Origin: JALNZU01 sp964463695
Lineage (GTDB): Bacteria > Bacteroidota > Bacteroidia > Bacteroidales > F082
Assembly: GCA_964463695.1 (NCBI GenBank)
Contig: CAYXCZ010000018.1
Location: 27,510 to 91,509 of the forward strand
DNA length: 64,000 nt
Direction of reading: 5' to 3'
Shown: positions 41,712 through 50,548 of the stretch, one piece after another
How the letters are laid out: every line of letters begins with the position of its first letter
Numbering within the stretch: position 1 is the stretch's first letter
Position numbers and translations under genes: made by a program
The notes under the pieces: model-generated
Database searches by the model: none
The model's input: only the letters and a program-made list of their open reading frames with translations
Told to the model about the DNA's origin: nothing

Positions 41712-42383
41712 ATGATTAAAAAACTCGTTGTGTTTTTCGTGTTATCGTTCGTCTTCTTTAGTGCTGAAGCTCAAAATCTCGAAGTTGGCGCTTTCGGAGG
41801 TGTTAGTTATTACAATGGTGACCTGAATCCAGGAATGCCATACAACAAACCTGAGCCTTCCTTTGGTGTGTTAGGAAGATACAGTAAAGGTACACGTTGG
41901 GCTTACAGAGGCGCTTTTACTACCGGAAAATTATCGTCCGATGGCAAATATGCGAGAGTGAATACAATGGCAGACTCAGCATTTACGACCTCTATATCGG
42001 ATATCAGTGTGTTAGTTGAGTTCAATTTTTTTGATTATTTCACGGGTAGTCAGAAAGATTATGTTACTCCCTATATTTTTGGAGGGATTTCTTATTTTGG
42101 AACTGGTGCTGATTTTAATCAATCAATTGGTTTCAATCGTTTTAGCATTCCTTTTGGATTTGGGTTTAAATACAGTATTGGCAAGCGCCTTGGAATATCA
42201 GCCGAATGGAAAATGCATAAAGCCTTGGCAGATGATCTGGAACAAGATGTGACATTCGAAACAGGGTCTTCCGACCCTAATACCAATGATTGGTTTAGTT
42301 ACACCGGGATAGGGATAACCTACAAATTCAATCTTGAAAAACGACAAGCATGTAATTCTTTTAATAATAGCCAGTTCGAATAA
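41712..42383 (+). CDS. DUF6089 family outer-membrane protein
   Basis: A 223-residue envelope protein. The chosen ATG at 41712 begins a signal peptide (MIKKLVVFFVLSFVFFSAEAQ); an earlier in-frame ATG at 41664 would place 16 extra polar residues before it. The mature part is beta-rich with repeated Gly/aromatic strands (VGAFGGVSYYNGDLNPG, YIFGGISYFGTGADF, GFGFKYSIGKRLG), like small 8-stranded outer-membrane barrels. The family is found next to uppS and bamA in Bacteroidota, as here, suggesting an envelope role. The function is unknown. Confidence 0.82.
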   Translation: MIKKLVVFFVLSFVFFSAEAQNLEVGAFGGVSYYNGDLNPGMPYNKPEPSFGVLGRYSKGTRWAYRGAFTTGKLSSDGKYARVNTMADSAFTTSISDISVLVEFNFFDYFTGSQKDYVTPYIFGGISYFGTGADFNQSIGFNRFSIPFGFGFKYSIGKRLGISAEWKMHKALADDLEQDVTFETGSSDPNTNDWFSYTGIGITYKFNLEKRQACNSFNNSQFE

Positions 42384-42410
42384 CAACCTACATTATTGAG
42401 CATCAAGAAG

Positions 42411-43169
42411 ATGAGTTTTAAAGATCAAATAAATACCGGGCAACTGCCGAAACACATCGCCATCATAATGGATGGAAATGGACGGTGGGCCAAACAACAC
42501 GGACAACACCGTGTATTTGGGCATAAAAATGGTGTTACTGCCGTAAGGGAGTCTGCCGAAGCCGCTGCCGAACTTGGTGTTTCATATCTGACTCTTTATG
42601 CTTTTTCAACAGAAAACTGGAATCGACCAAAAATCGAAGTTAATGCGCTGATGCATTTGTTGTTGCAAACTATCAATAATGAAATTTCAACGCTGAATAA
42701 GAATAATATCAGACTCAATGCGATTGGCGATTTGGATAGTCTCCCAGCCATAAACAGAAAGCACCTGTTGAAAGCTATTGAAGAAACGAAGCATAACGAC
42801 AGAATGACACTCACGCTTGCTTTGAGTTATTCGAGTCGTTGGGAAATCGTTCAGGCGGTTAAAAAACTGGCTGATAAGGTTGTTAAAGGTGAATGTACCC
42901 CTGAAATGATTGATGCACAATGTATTGAAGGGCTTTTAAATACCGGTGGGATGCCTGATCCTGAATTACTTATCCGAACCAGCGGTGAATTCCGGATCAG
43001 TAATTTTATGCTTTGGCAGATTGCCTATGCCGAATTATACTTCACAAATACGCTCTGGCCCGATTTTAGAAAAGAAGATCTTTATGCTGCCATTGTTGAT
43101 TATCAGCACAGAGAGCGGAGGTTTGGCAAAACAAGTGAACAGTTAAATATTGTAAAAGATCAGAAATGA
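42411..43169 (+). CDS. uppS: Isoprenyl transferase (undecaprenyl diphosphate synthase)
   Basis: A 252-residue cis-prenyltransferase. It shows the catalytic IAIIMDGNGRWA (Asp and Arg for the allylic diphosphate), HKNGVTAVRESAE, TLYAFSTENWNRP and C-terminal DPELLIRTSGEFRISNFMLWQ and ELYFT. It makes C55 undecaprenyl diphosphate, the lipid carrier for peptidoglycan and other envelope polymers. A TTG 15 bases upstream is in frame; the ATG at 42411 is preferred. Its stop overlaps the bamA ATG (ATGA). Confidence 0.95.
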   Translation: MSFKDQINTGQLPKHIAIIMDGNGRWAKQHGQHRVFGHKNGVTAVRESAEAAAELGVSYLTLYAFSTENWNRPKIEVNALMHLLLQTINNEISTLNKNNIRLNAIGDLDSLPAINRKHLLKAIEETKHNDRMTLTLALSYSSRWEIVQAVKKLADKVVKGECTPEMIDAQCIEGLLNTGGMPDPELLIRTSGEFRISNFMLWQIAYAELYFTNTLWPDFRKEDLYAAIVDYQHRERRFGKTSEQLNIVKDQK

Positions 43170-45823
43170 TTCAAATGAATAGGATGAATATCAGGAAGTT
43201 GTTGTATGTGGCTTTGATTCTTGCAGGGATTGTTGCTTCCAGTAATGATATGTTTGGACAGATCTCCATTGGTTCCGACTTGTCACCTTTTGATTATTCC
43301 AGACCAAAGGACTATGAGATTGGCGGAGTAAAAGTGAATGGGATAAAATATCTTGACGAAAACGTAATTATCATGCTTTCAGGGCTTAGTGTTGGCGACA
43401 AGATTAAAGTTCCTGGCGATAAGATAACCGAAGCTATCCGAAAATTATGGGATCAGGGATTGTTCGAAGATGTGGGAATTTCGGCAAGTAACATTCAGGG
43501 AGGCCTGATTTTCTTAGCGATCGATTTAAAAGAACGCCCCAGAGTCTCGAAATTTTCATTTGATGGCTTACGAAAAACAGAGGCTGACGACATCCGGACA
43601 AAAATAAATCTTGCCCGTGGTGATATTGCCAACGATCACCTTTTTGTAAAAACGCGTACGATCATTCAGAAACATTTTGCTGAAAAGGGTTATTTAAATA
43701 CCGAAGTTGATATTCAGCAAGTTCCGGATGGAAGCAGGGAAAATTACGTCGATCTCAATATAAAGGTTAAGAAAAACGACAAGGTAAAAATCAGGGAAAT
43801 CATCATTGAAGGCAATGAGTCACTCAGTACCGATCAGGTTAAATCTGCAATGAAGGAAACCAAAGAACGTGGTGTGTTTAATCCTTTAAATCCCTTAGGT
43901 CCGTTAGTTGTTGATGTGACGCAAGATGTTTTTACACTCAAGCCTTACAGCGCTTTACAACGGATTGAGACCTATTTTACAGATAATTATCGTTTACGTA
44001 TTTTCAAATCTTCAAAGTATCTCGAAGCTAATGTGGAAGAAGATCTTGGGAATATTGTAAAAAAATACAATCAGAAAGGTTACCGTGATGCACAAATCGT
44101 TACTGATTCGATGTACAAAATTGATGGAAGTAACATTGGCATCAAGCTGAAAGTTTTTGAAGGTGAGAAATATTATTACAGAAAGATCGACTGGGTTGGT
44201 AATACAAAGTACGAAGACAAAACACTGAGCGCTGTCTTGGGTGTTCAGCCAGGCGATGTTTACAATAAGGAATTGCTCGAAACAAATTTGTCCTATAATC
44301 CCAATGGTTTTGATGTAAGCTCGCTTTATATGGACGACGGCTATTTGTTCTTCAGTGCTGAACCTGTGGAAGTGTTGGTTGAAAACGACTCCATTGATCT
44401 TGAAATTCGTATCAGAGAGGGAAAGCAAGCCCGAATCAGTAATGTAGGTGTTAAAGGCAACACAAAAACCAATGATCATGTTGTAATTCGCGAGTTGCGT
44501 ACACGACCAGGTCAGATGTTTAGCAGAGAACTTGTCATAAGAACAACCCGAGAGCTGGCCAATCTACGTTATTTCAATGCCGAAACAATTGCTCCTGATA
44601 TTCAGCCAAATATGACAGATGGTACTGTTGATGTAGATTACAGTGTTGAAGAAACATCAGCCGATCAAATCGAACTCTCCGGAGGTTGGGGTTATGGACG
44701 TGTTATCGGAACTTTAGGTCTGTCATTTAATAACTTCTCGCTGCGTAATGTGCTTAAGAAAAGTGCCTGGAGACCAGTGCCTTCTGGTGACGGTCAAAAA
44801 CTTTCCGTTAGATTTCAGACTTATGGAAAAGGTTATATGAACTACAGTGCCAGCTTTACTGAGCCCTGGCTCGGAGGTAAAAAACCTACTTCTTTAACTG
44901 TTTCGCTCTACCATTCACTTTATTCTAACGGATTGGCTCGCTCCGACACCAACAGAGCTTCTTTTGTAATTAACGGTTTAACGGTGGGTATTGGTCAGAG
45001 ATTGACATGGCCAGATGACTATTTCACATTATATCAGGGTCTTAACTTAATGAGATACGATCTCAAGAACTACTCCTCGATTTTTAAAGTTGGAACAGGT
45101 ACAGGGTCTTTCAATGTGTTTAGCTACAACATTGTATTTGGAAGAAACTCTATCAGTCAGCCAATCTTCCCGCGCTCGGGATCTGATTTCTCGATATCGG
45201 CTGAGTTAACGCCTCCTTATTCACTTTTCAGCACCAAGGACTACACAACCTTGAGTGAAAATGACAAGTACAAGATGGTTGAGTTTTATAAATGGAAGCT
45301 CAATACATCCTGGTACGTAGAAACAGTTAACAAACTGGTTCTTGCTACCAGATTGAAATTTGGATTCCTTGGCTATTATAACAGCGATATTGGGGTTACA
45401 CCATTTCAACGTTTCTACCTTGGTGGTGATGGACTTTCAGGATACAATAACCTGGATGGAAGAGAAATTATAGGGATGAGAGGCTACGGTAATGAAACGA
45501 TAACTCCATATTATTATGAAGATAAAAATATTGGAGGAAATATTTTTGCAAAATACACCCTTGAGCTCAGGTATCCCTTTTCGCTTAATCCAAGTGCCAC
45601 CATTTATGGACTTGGTTTCATCGAAGCAGGTAACTCATGGCTAGGTTTCGATTCCTTTAACCCATTTGATGTTAAGCGATCAGCAGGATTTGGTGTTCGC
45701 GTATTTCTACCAATGTTTGGTATTCTTGGGCTGGATTGGGGATATGGCTTTGATGAAATTCCTGGTATTCCAAGTGCAAATGGAAGTCAGTTCCACTTCT
45801 CCATCAATCAATCAATTGACTAA
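43166..45823 (+). CDS. bamA: Outer membrane protein assembly factor BamA
   Basis: 885 residues with a signal peptide (LLYVALILAGIVASSNDMFGQ), about five POTRA domains (from IGGVKVNGIKYLDENVI through VGVKGNTKTNDHVVIREL, residues ~45-460) and a C-terminal 16-strand Omp85 barrel. The barrel contains the conserved QPIFPRSGSDF and FGVRVFLPMFG motifs. The C-terminus ends in FHFSINQSID rather than on an aromatic residue. BamA inserts beta-barrel proteins into the outer membrane. It is coupled to uppS by a four-base overlap and followed by two Skp-type chaperone genes. Confidence 0.95.
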   Translation: MIQMNRMNIRKLLYVALILAGIVASSNDMFGQISIGSDLSPFDYSRPKDYEIGGVKVNGIKYLDENVIIMLSGLSVGDKIKVPGDKITEAIRKLWDQGLFEDVGISASNIQGGLIFLAIDLKERPRVSKFSFDGLRKTEADDIRTKINLARGDIANDHLFVKTRTIIQKHFAEKGYLNTEVDIQQVPDGSRENYVDLNIKVKKNDKVKIREIIIEGNESLSTDQVKSAMKETKERGVFNPLNPLGPLVVDVTQDVFTLKPYSALQRIETYFTDNYRLRIFKSSKYLEANVEEDLGNIVKKYNQKGYRDAQIVTDSMYKIDGSNIGIKLKVFEGEKYYYRKIDWVGNTKYEDKTLSAVLGVQPGDVYNKELLETNLSYNPNGFDVSSLYMDDGYLFFSAEPVEVLVENDSIDLEIRIREGKQARISNVGVKGNTKTNDHVVIRELRTRPGQMFSRELVIRTTRELANLRYFNAETIAPDIQPNMTDGTVDVDYSVEETSADQIELSGGWGYGRVIGTLGLSFNNFSLRNVLKKSAWRPVPSGDGQKLSVRFQTYGKGYMNYSASFTEPWLGGKKPTSLTVSLYHSLYSNGLARSDTNRASFVINGLTVGIGQRLTWPDDYFTLYQGLNLMRYDLKNYSSIFKVGTGTGSFNVFSYNIVFGRNSISQPIFPRSGSDFSISAELTPPYSLFSTKDYTTLSENDKYKMVEFYKWKLNTSWYVETVNKLVLATRLKFGFLGYYNSDIGVTPFQRFYLGGDGLSGYNNLDGREIIGMRGYGNETITPYYYEDKNIGGNIFAKYTLELRYPFSLNPSATIYGLGFIEAGNSWLGFDSFNPFDVKRSAGFGVRVFLPMFGILGLDWGYGFDEIPGIPSANGSQFHFSINQSID

Positions 45824-45883
45824 AAAAAGTTTGGCAGACTTTTTGAAAGAAAACACTTCATGAATCTTAAAAAATAATTCACG

Positions 45884-46447
45884 ATGAACACAATGAAAAC
45901 ACCTTTTGTTTTAGTACTTATGCTTACTTTGATCTCGATCAGCGGATTCGCGCAACTTCAAAATCAAAAATTTGCTTACGTTGATACTGAATACATCCTA
46001 AAAAATATTCCCGAGTACAATGATGCCCAGGAAGAAATGAATGCTTTATCAGAGAAATGGGAAAAGGAAATAAAAGCTATTTATGATAAAGTTGAAGAGA
46101 TGTATCGCTCCTATCAGGCTGAAGCTGTGCTGCTTCCACAAGATTTGAAGAAGAAACGGGAAGATGATATCCTGAAAAAAGAGAAGGAAGCAAAGGATTT
46201 GCAGATAAAGTACTTTGGTTCGGAAGGGGAGCTATTCAAGAAGAGAAACGAGCTCGTTCAGCCAATACAGGAAAAAATCTACAATGCTATGCAGGAAATT
46301 GCTGAGACCAAAAACTACTCCTTTATCTTTGATAAGGCAGCCGGTGCAACCATGCTTTATGCCAATCCACGTCTTGATATAAGCGACGAAGTGCTTGATC
46401 AGGTGGGAACTGTAATGCAAACAGTGAGAAAAGAAGATCGTAAGTAA
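45884..46447 (+). CDS. Periplasmic chaperone of the Skp/OmpH family (copy 1)
   Basis: 187 residues: a signal peptide (LVLMLTLISISGFAQ), then FAYVDTEYILKNIPEYNDAQ at the start of the domain, a long charged coiled coil (residues ~45-125) and a C-terminal YSFIFDKAAGATMLYANPRLDISDEVL. This is the typical three-bladed Skp fold that holds unfolded outer-membrane proteins for BamA. It lies 60 bases after bamA and may be cotranscribed. A weak terminator hairpin follows. Confidence 0.9.
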   Translation: MNTMKTPFVLVLMLTLISISGFAQLQNQKFAYVDTEYILKNIPEYNDAQEEMNALSEKWEKEIKAIYDKVEEMYRSYQAEAVLLPQDLKKKREDDILKKEKEAKDLQIKYFGSEGELFKKRNELVQPIQEKIYNAMQEIAETKNYSFIFDKAAGATMLYANPRLDISDEVLDQVGTVMQTVRKEDRK

Positions 46448-46467
46448 CCGATAGGTTAAAGCTTGTT

Positions 46468-46495
46468 AAGCCTCCTAAGCTGAGGTTTATTTTTT
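46468..46495 (+). terminator. Candidate terminator between the two skp genes
   Basis: AAGCCTC and GAGGTTT pair (one G-T) around a 7-base loop, then A and six T residues. The second skp gene has its own -7 element just after it. Confidence 0.5.
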
Positions 46496-46518
46496 ACAAC
46501 CTGAAATAAAAAAATTAC

Positions 46519-46526
46519 TACTTTTG
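46519..46526 (+). promoter_or_regulatory. Candidate -7 element for the second skp gene
   Basis: TACTTTTG matches TAnnTTTG, 34 bases before the ATG at 46561 and just after a terminator-like hairpin. Confidence 0.38.
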
Positions 46527-46560
46527 CGTTCAATTTATAAATAAACTTATTTATCAGAAA

Positions 46561-47076
46561 ATGAAAACTTTAACCCGCGCCTTTTTGCTATTAGCTTTTG
46601 TAGCTTTCCTTGGTACTACGCAGGCTCAATCACTTAAAATTGGTCATATTGATTCGAATGAAATCATGAGTATTATGCCTGAGAAGCTTGTTGTAGAAAA
46701 TCAGCTAAAGGATTTTGAATCTCAGCTTGAAACAGAATTACGTGCCATGATGACTGAATATCAGACAAAAATCACTGATTATCAAAATAATCTGGCTACA
46801 ATGTCAAACCTGATTAAGCAATCAAAAGAAAAAGAAATTACTGATCTTCAGACTCGTATCCAGGATTTTCAGCAAAATGCTGATGCTGAATTTGGCGAAA
46901 AACGCGTTGAATTATTAACTCCTGTCATCGACAAAGTTAAGAAGGCAATCGAAGATGTTGGTAAGGAAAATGGCTATACATATATCATTGATTCTGCAAC
47001 AGGCGTATTATTGCATGTTGGAGCAGGTGCTGACGATGTTACCAAACTCGTTAAAACCAAACTTAATCTTAAATAA
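46561..47076 (+). CDS. Periplasmic chaperone of the Skp/OmpH family (copy 2)
   Basis: 171 residues: a signal peptide (LTRAFLLLAFVAFLGTTQAQ), LKIGHIDSNEIMSIMPE at the domain start, a central coiled coil and C-terminal YTYIIDSATGVLLHVGAGADDVT. It is a paralogue of the gene just upstream. Tandem skp copies after bamA are usual in Bacteroidota, and the second often has the shorter, more regular coil, as here. The gene has its own promoter element, so it may be expressed independently. Confidence 0.9.
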   Translation: MKTLTRAFLLLAFVAFLGTTQAQSLKIGHIDSNEIMSIMPEKLVVENQLKDFESQLETELRAMMTEYQTKITDYQNNLATMSNLIKQSKEKEITDLQTRIQDFQQNADAEFGEKRVELLTPVIDKVKKAIEDVGKENGYTYIIDSATGVLLHVGAGADDVTKLVKTKLNLK

Positions 47077-47182
47077 ATCAATCTTTGTTATTGAATAAAT
47101 CCTGAGTTATTAAACATTTTCTTCCGACAACTGTTTATTATCAATAGTGATTAATACATTCAAGAAATAAATACTTACACGA

Positions 47183-47260
47183 ATGAATTTCAGACAACAA
47201 CATTTGCATCATCATCGTCATTACCTTTCAGGTGATATGCTTGTGTGTTGGTCTATTTGA
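47183..47260 (+). CDS. his operon leader peptide (25 residues, five His codons)
   Basis: A short ORF from ATG 47183 to TGA 47258-47260. It contains FRQQHLHHHRHY, with His at codons 7, 9, 10, 11 and 13, then a short tail ending in VCWSI. It lies 70 bases before hisG with a strong terminator between. A run of cognate codons in a short ORF before a biosynthetic operon is the hallmark of ribosome-mediated attenuation. The conserved-looking tail overlaps TCAGGTG (47228-47234), which can pair with the terminator's 5' arm. Confidence 0.85.
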   Translation: MNFRQQHLHHHRHYLSGDMLVCWSI

Positions 47261-47319
47261 AGATAATTTTATAACACTCAAAATCCCGCCTGATTTTTTA
47301 TCAGGCGGGATTTTTTTTT
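47228..47319 (+). promoter_or_regulatory. his attenuator: antiterminator and terminator
   Basis: The terminator hairpin (47284-47310) has an 11-bp core, TCCCGCCTGAT paired with ATCAGGCGGGA around a TTTTT loop, extended by A-T pairs and followed by nine T residues (47311-47319). TCAGGTG (47228-47234), six bases after the last His codon, repeats the start of the 3' arm and can pair over 7 bp with CGCCTGA (47287-47293). A ribosome stalled at the His codons would leave it free to form the antiterminator; one that reaches the stop codon allows the terminator. Confidence 0.78.
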
Positions 47320-47331
47320 AACTCTAAAACT

Positions 47332-48189
47332 ATGACACTCTTAAAAATTGCAATTCAAAAATCGGGCCGTCTCAATGAGGGGTCGCTTAAGTTACTGAAA
47401 GACTGTGGTATTTCAGTAGAAAATGGAGGTGATAAACTAAAAGCCCGGGCTAATGGTTTTGACCTTGAAGTCGTATTTCTTCGAAATTCTGATATTCCTC
47501 ATTATGTTGAGGATGGTGTGGTGCACCTGGGCATTGTTGGTGAAAATGTTTTGGTTGAGTCAGATTCAAAAGTTGTAATTCTTGAGAAGTTAGGCTTTTC
47601 ACGATGCCGGTTGGCATTAGCTGTGCCCAAAGAAGCTGATTTTGATGATGTTAATTGGCTTCAGGGCAAGCAAATAGCAACATCGTACCCCAAAGCCACA
47701 GAGGCTTTTATGATCGCAAACAACCTGAAAGCCTCCTTACATCTGATAAGTGGCTCGGTAGAGATTTCACCGGCTTTGGGCCTGGCTGATGCAGTTTGCG
47801 ACTTGGTTAGCTCCGGAAATACGCTTTTCTCAAATGGGTTAAAGGAAGTGGCTGTATTAATGCGTTCTGAAGCCGTTTTGATTCAGGGAGAAACAGTTGA
47901 TCCTCAAGTAAAACAGCTGATTCAACAGCTTCAGTTTCGTATCCAATCAGTGTTGAATGCCCGTAATTATAAATATGTCTTGCTCAACTGCCCTGTGGAT
48001 AAAATTGATAGAATGAACGCCATCCTTCCTGGGATGAAAAGTCCGTCAATTATTCCTTTGGTGGATAAAAACTGGGTTTCTCTCCATTCCGTGATTCAGG
48101 AAAATGATTTTTGGAACGTAATTGATGCATTGAAAGCTGAAGGAGCTGAAGGCATCCTTATTGTTCCAATCGAGAAAATGGTTTATTAA
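47332..48189 (+). CDS. hisG: ATP phosphoribosyltransferase, long form
   Basis: 285 residues: the first, committed step of histidine synthesis (ATP + PRPP). The N-terminal catalytic domain begins LKIAIQKSGRLNEGS and contains DLVSSGNTLFSNGL (PRPP loop). The C-terminal ~75 residues (KYVLLNCPVDKIDRMNAILPG ... EGAEGILIVPIEKM) form the ACT-like regulatory domain of the long form. The enzyme therefore works without HisZ and is feedback-inhibited by histidine. It is the first gene of the operon, 12 bases after the attenuator T-run. Confidence 0.96.
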   Translation: MTLLKIAIQKSGRLNEGSLKLLKDCGISVENGGDKLKARANGFDLEVVFLRNSDIPHYVEDGVVHLGIVGENVLVESDSKVVILEKLGFSRCRLALAVPKEADFDDVNWLQGKQIATSYPKATEAFMIANNLKASLHLISGSVEISPALGLADAVCDLVSSGNTLFSNGLKEVAVLMRSEAVLIQGETVDPQVKQLIQQLQFRIQSVLNARNYKYVLLNCPVDKIDRMNAILPGMKSPSIIPLVDKNWVSLHSVIQENDFWNVIDALKAEGAEGILIVPIEKMVY

Positions 48190-48218
48190 TTAGTCTATTA
48201 AGAAATAATAGCGATATC

Positions 48219-49526
48219 ATGTTAACAAGTGTTTTTTATCCGGAGAAAGAGGATTGGCAAAAATTGCTCAGTAGGCCGCATATGGATTACGCCTATCTTG
48301 ATGCTTTGATGAAAGAGATTTTCAGTGAAGTCGAAGCAAAGGGTGATGATGCTTTACGTAACTACTCACAGCGATTTGACGGTCATGTCCCGGCGCAGTT
48401 TAAGGTTTCAGATGATGAAATGCTGAAATCCGGCGATGGGTTGAGTACGTCGCTAAAATCAGCTATTGATACAGCCATTGGAACAATAACGCGTTTTCAT
48501 ACCTTGAAAATACTTGAAGATGAGGTGGTTGAAACTATGCCTGGTGTTAGATGTCAGCGAAAAAGAGTACCGATAAACCGCGTAGGACTTTATATTCCCG
48601 GGGGTTCTGCTCCTTTGTTTTCGACTGTTCTGATGCTCGCCATTCCGGCAAAGCTGGCCGGGTGTAAGGAGATCATCTTGTGCAGTCCACCCTCAGCTGA
48701 TGGCGCACTGCCTGAAGTAATAAGATACGCAGCAAAAATTTGTGGCATCACTCAGGTTTTTCAGATTGGCGGCGCTCAGGCCATTGCTGCGATGGCTATA
48801 GGAACAGCATCAATACCTGCAGTTGATAAAATTTATGGACCAGGAAATCAATTTGTTACTGCAGCAAAAGTCATGGCATCAAACTATTTTTGTTCTATTG
48901 ACATGATAGCTGGCCCTTCGGAATTACTTGTAATTGCTGATGATACAGCTGTTCCGGCCTTCGTAGCATCCGACCTGCTTTCACAAGCTGAACATGGCTC
49001 AGATAGTCAGGTGCTGTTAATCACCGATTCCATTACAATGGCTGATTCCGTTAAAAAAGAGGTGATAAAACAGCTCATGGAACTTCCCAGAGCCGAAATC
49101 GCATCCAAAGCTCTGACAAATAGCAGAATCATCATTCTAAAAGACATTGAAACTGCGTTGGAATTTTCAAATAACTACAGCCCCGAACATTTGATTCTTG
49201 CTGTTGAGAATGCCAAAGAATGGGCGCTTAAAGTAATGAATGCAGGCTCAGTTTTTATTGGGAATTACAGCCCGGAGAGTGCCGGTGATTATGCGTCGGG
49301 GACCAACCACACGCTGCCTACCGGTGGTTTTGCGCGTTCGTCAAGTGGTATTACAACTGAGAGTTTTATGAAAACGATTACATTTCAGGAGCTTACAGCA
49401 GAAGGCCTGCTTTCACTTGCACCAACTATTGAAGAAATGGCCAAAACAGAACAGTTGGATGGACATAAAAATGCAGTCGCATTGAGAGTGAAATATTTAA
49501 ATAAAATTTTGACAAAAGGATCATGA
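48219..49526 (+). CDS. hisD: Histidinol dehydrogenase
   Basis: 435 residues of normal length. Motifs include VGLYIPGGSAPLFSTVLM, IFQIGGAQAIAAMA-type (VFQIGGAQAIAAM), KIYGPGNQFVTAAK, the zinc/substrate region GPSELLVIADD and SQAEHGSDSQ, and NHTLPTGG. It catalyses the last two NAD-dependent oxidations from histidinol to histidine. The gene follows hisG by 29 bases, and its stop overlaps the hisC start by four bases. Confidence 0.96.
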   Translation: MLTSVFYPEKEDWQKLLSRPHMDYAYLDALMKEIFSEVEAKGDDALRNYSQRFDGHVPAQFKVSDDEMLKSGDGLSTSLKSAIDTAIGTITRFHTLKILEDEVVETMPGVRCQRKRVPINRVGLYIPGGSAPLFSTVLMLAIPAKLAGCKEIILCSPPSADGALPEVIRYAAKICGITQVFQIGGAQAIAAMAIGTASIPAVDKIYGPGNQFVTAAKVMASNYFCSIDMIAGPSELLVIADDTAVPAFVASDLLSQAEHGSDSQVLLITDSITMADSVKKEVIKQLMELPRAEIASKALTNSRIIILKDIETALEFSNNYSPEHLILAVENAKEWALKVMNAGSVFIGNYSPESAGDYASGTNHTLPTGGFARSSSGITTESFMKTITFQELTAEGLLSLAPTIEEMAKTEQLDGHKNAVALRVKYLNKILTKGS

Positions 49527-50548
49527 GAAATTTAATCCGACCCCATTTACATGGTATAGTACCCTATTCTACAGCAAGAGACGAGAATAAGGCAGTTCAC
49601 GGTGTTTTTCTCGATGCCAATGAAAATCCTTACAAGTGGCCTTATAACAGATACCCTGATCCTCTACAAAAAGAACTACGTAAAACGATAGCGGAGCTTA
49701 AGCAACTAGATGAAAACCAGGTTTTTATTGGAAATGGAAGTGATGAAATTATTGATTTGCTCATTCGCGTTTTTTGTGAACCTGGGAAGGATTCTATCAT
49801 GGTGCTTCCTCCAACTTATGGCATGTATGCCGTTTCGGCACGTGCCCACAATATTCGGGTGAAAGAGGTTCAGCTGGATGATGAGTTTCAACCGCATCTT
49901 GCAGGCATAGCTGCACATTGGAAGGATGTAAAGTTGATTTTTCTTTGTTCTCCAAACAATCCTACAGGCAATAAAATGGATGCCACTCGCGTGCTTTCGT
50001 TGTTGGAAACATTTGATGGTGTGGTGGTTATCGATGAGGCCTATAGTGACTATTACGATAGTGAGGGCTTTAAGGGTTTGTTAAGCGCTTTTCCACGCCT
50101 TGTCATAATGCAAACTTTTTCGAAGGCCTGGTCTTTGGCTTCTGCAAGAATTGGTATTGCTCTGACTTCGTCTGAGCTGGTTTCAATCCTCAATAAAGTG
50201 AAGCTGCCTTATAACATCAACAACCTTTCTGCTAATGCATTGATGAAACAAATCAGCAAGAGAAGTAAAGTTGATTTACAAATTCGTAAAACAATCAACG
50301 AACGTAAAAAGTTATTTCTCAATCTGGAAAAACTGCCTTTTGTGGTGAAGGTATTTCCGTCTGAAGCAAATTTTCTTCTTGTGAAAGTAACAGATGCTGA
50401 ACGAATTTATAATTACCTCTCCGGCAAAGGCATCATTGTTAGAAACAGATCTTCTTGCACTGGTCTTGATAATTGCTTGCGGATAACCATTGGGACTAAT
50501 AAAGATAACAAACTACTAATGAAACACTTAAATGACTACAACAAATGA
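49523..50548 (+). CDS. hisC: Histidinol-phosphate aminotransferase
   Basis: A 341-residue class I/II PLP aminotransferase. It shows FLDANENPYKWPYNRYPDP (N-terminal substrate arm), VFIGNGSDEIIDLL, LCSPNNPTGN, VVIDEAYSDYYD and the PLP lysine in TFSKAWSLASARIG. It converts imidazole-acetol phosphate to histidinol phosphate. Both gene ends overlap neighbours by four bases (hisD and hisB), indicating translational coupling. Confidence 0.96.
   Translation: MRNLIRPHLHGIVPYSTARDENKAVHGVFLDANENPYKWPYNRYPDPLQKELRKTIAELKQLDENQVFIGNGSDEIIDLLIRVFCEPGKDSIMVLPPTYGMYAVSARAHNIRVKEVQLDDEFQPHLAGIAAHWKDVKLIFLCSPNNPTGNKMDATRVLSLLETFDGVVVIDEAYSDYYDSEGFKGLLSAFPRLVIMQTFSKAWSLASARIGIALTSSELVSILNKVKLPYNINNLSANALMKQISKRSKVDLQIRKTINERKKLFLNLEKLPFVVKVFPSEANFLLVKVTDAERIYNYLSGKGIIVRNRSSCTGLDNCLRITIGTNKDNKLLMKHLNDYNK

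Noticed and set aside
44012..44479. A 155-codon minus-strand open frame inside bamA
   Set aside because: Antisense to well-conserved POTRA domains; no domain or promoter supports it.
47183..47260. Reading the His-rich short ORF as a nickel- or metal-binding peptide
   Set aside because: Its position before a terminator and hisG, with pairing to the terminator arm, is explained fully by attenuation.
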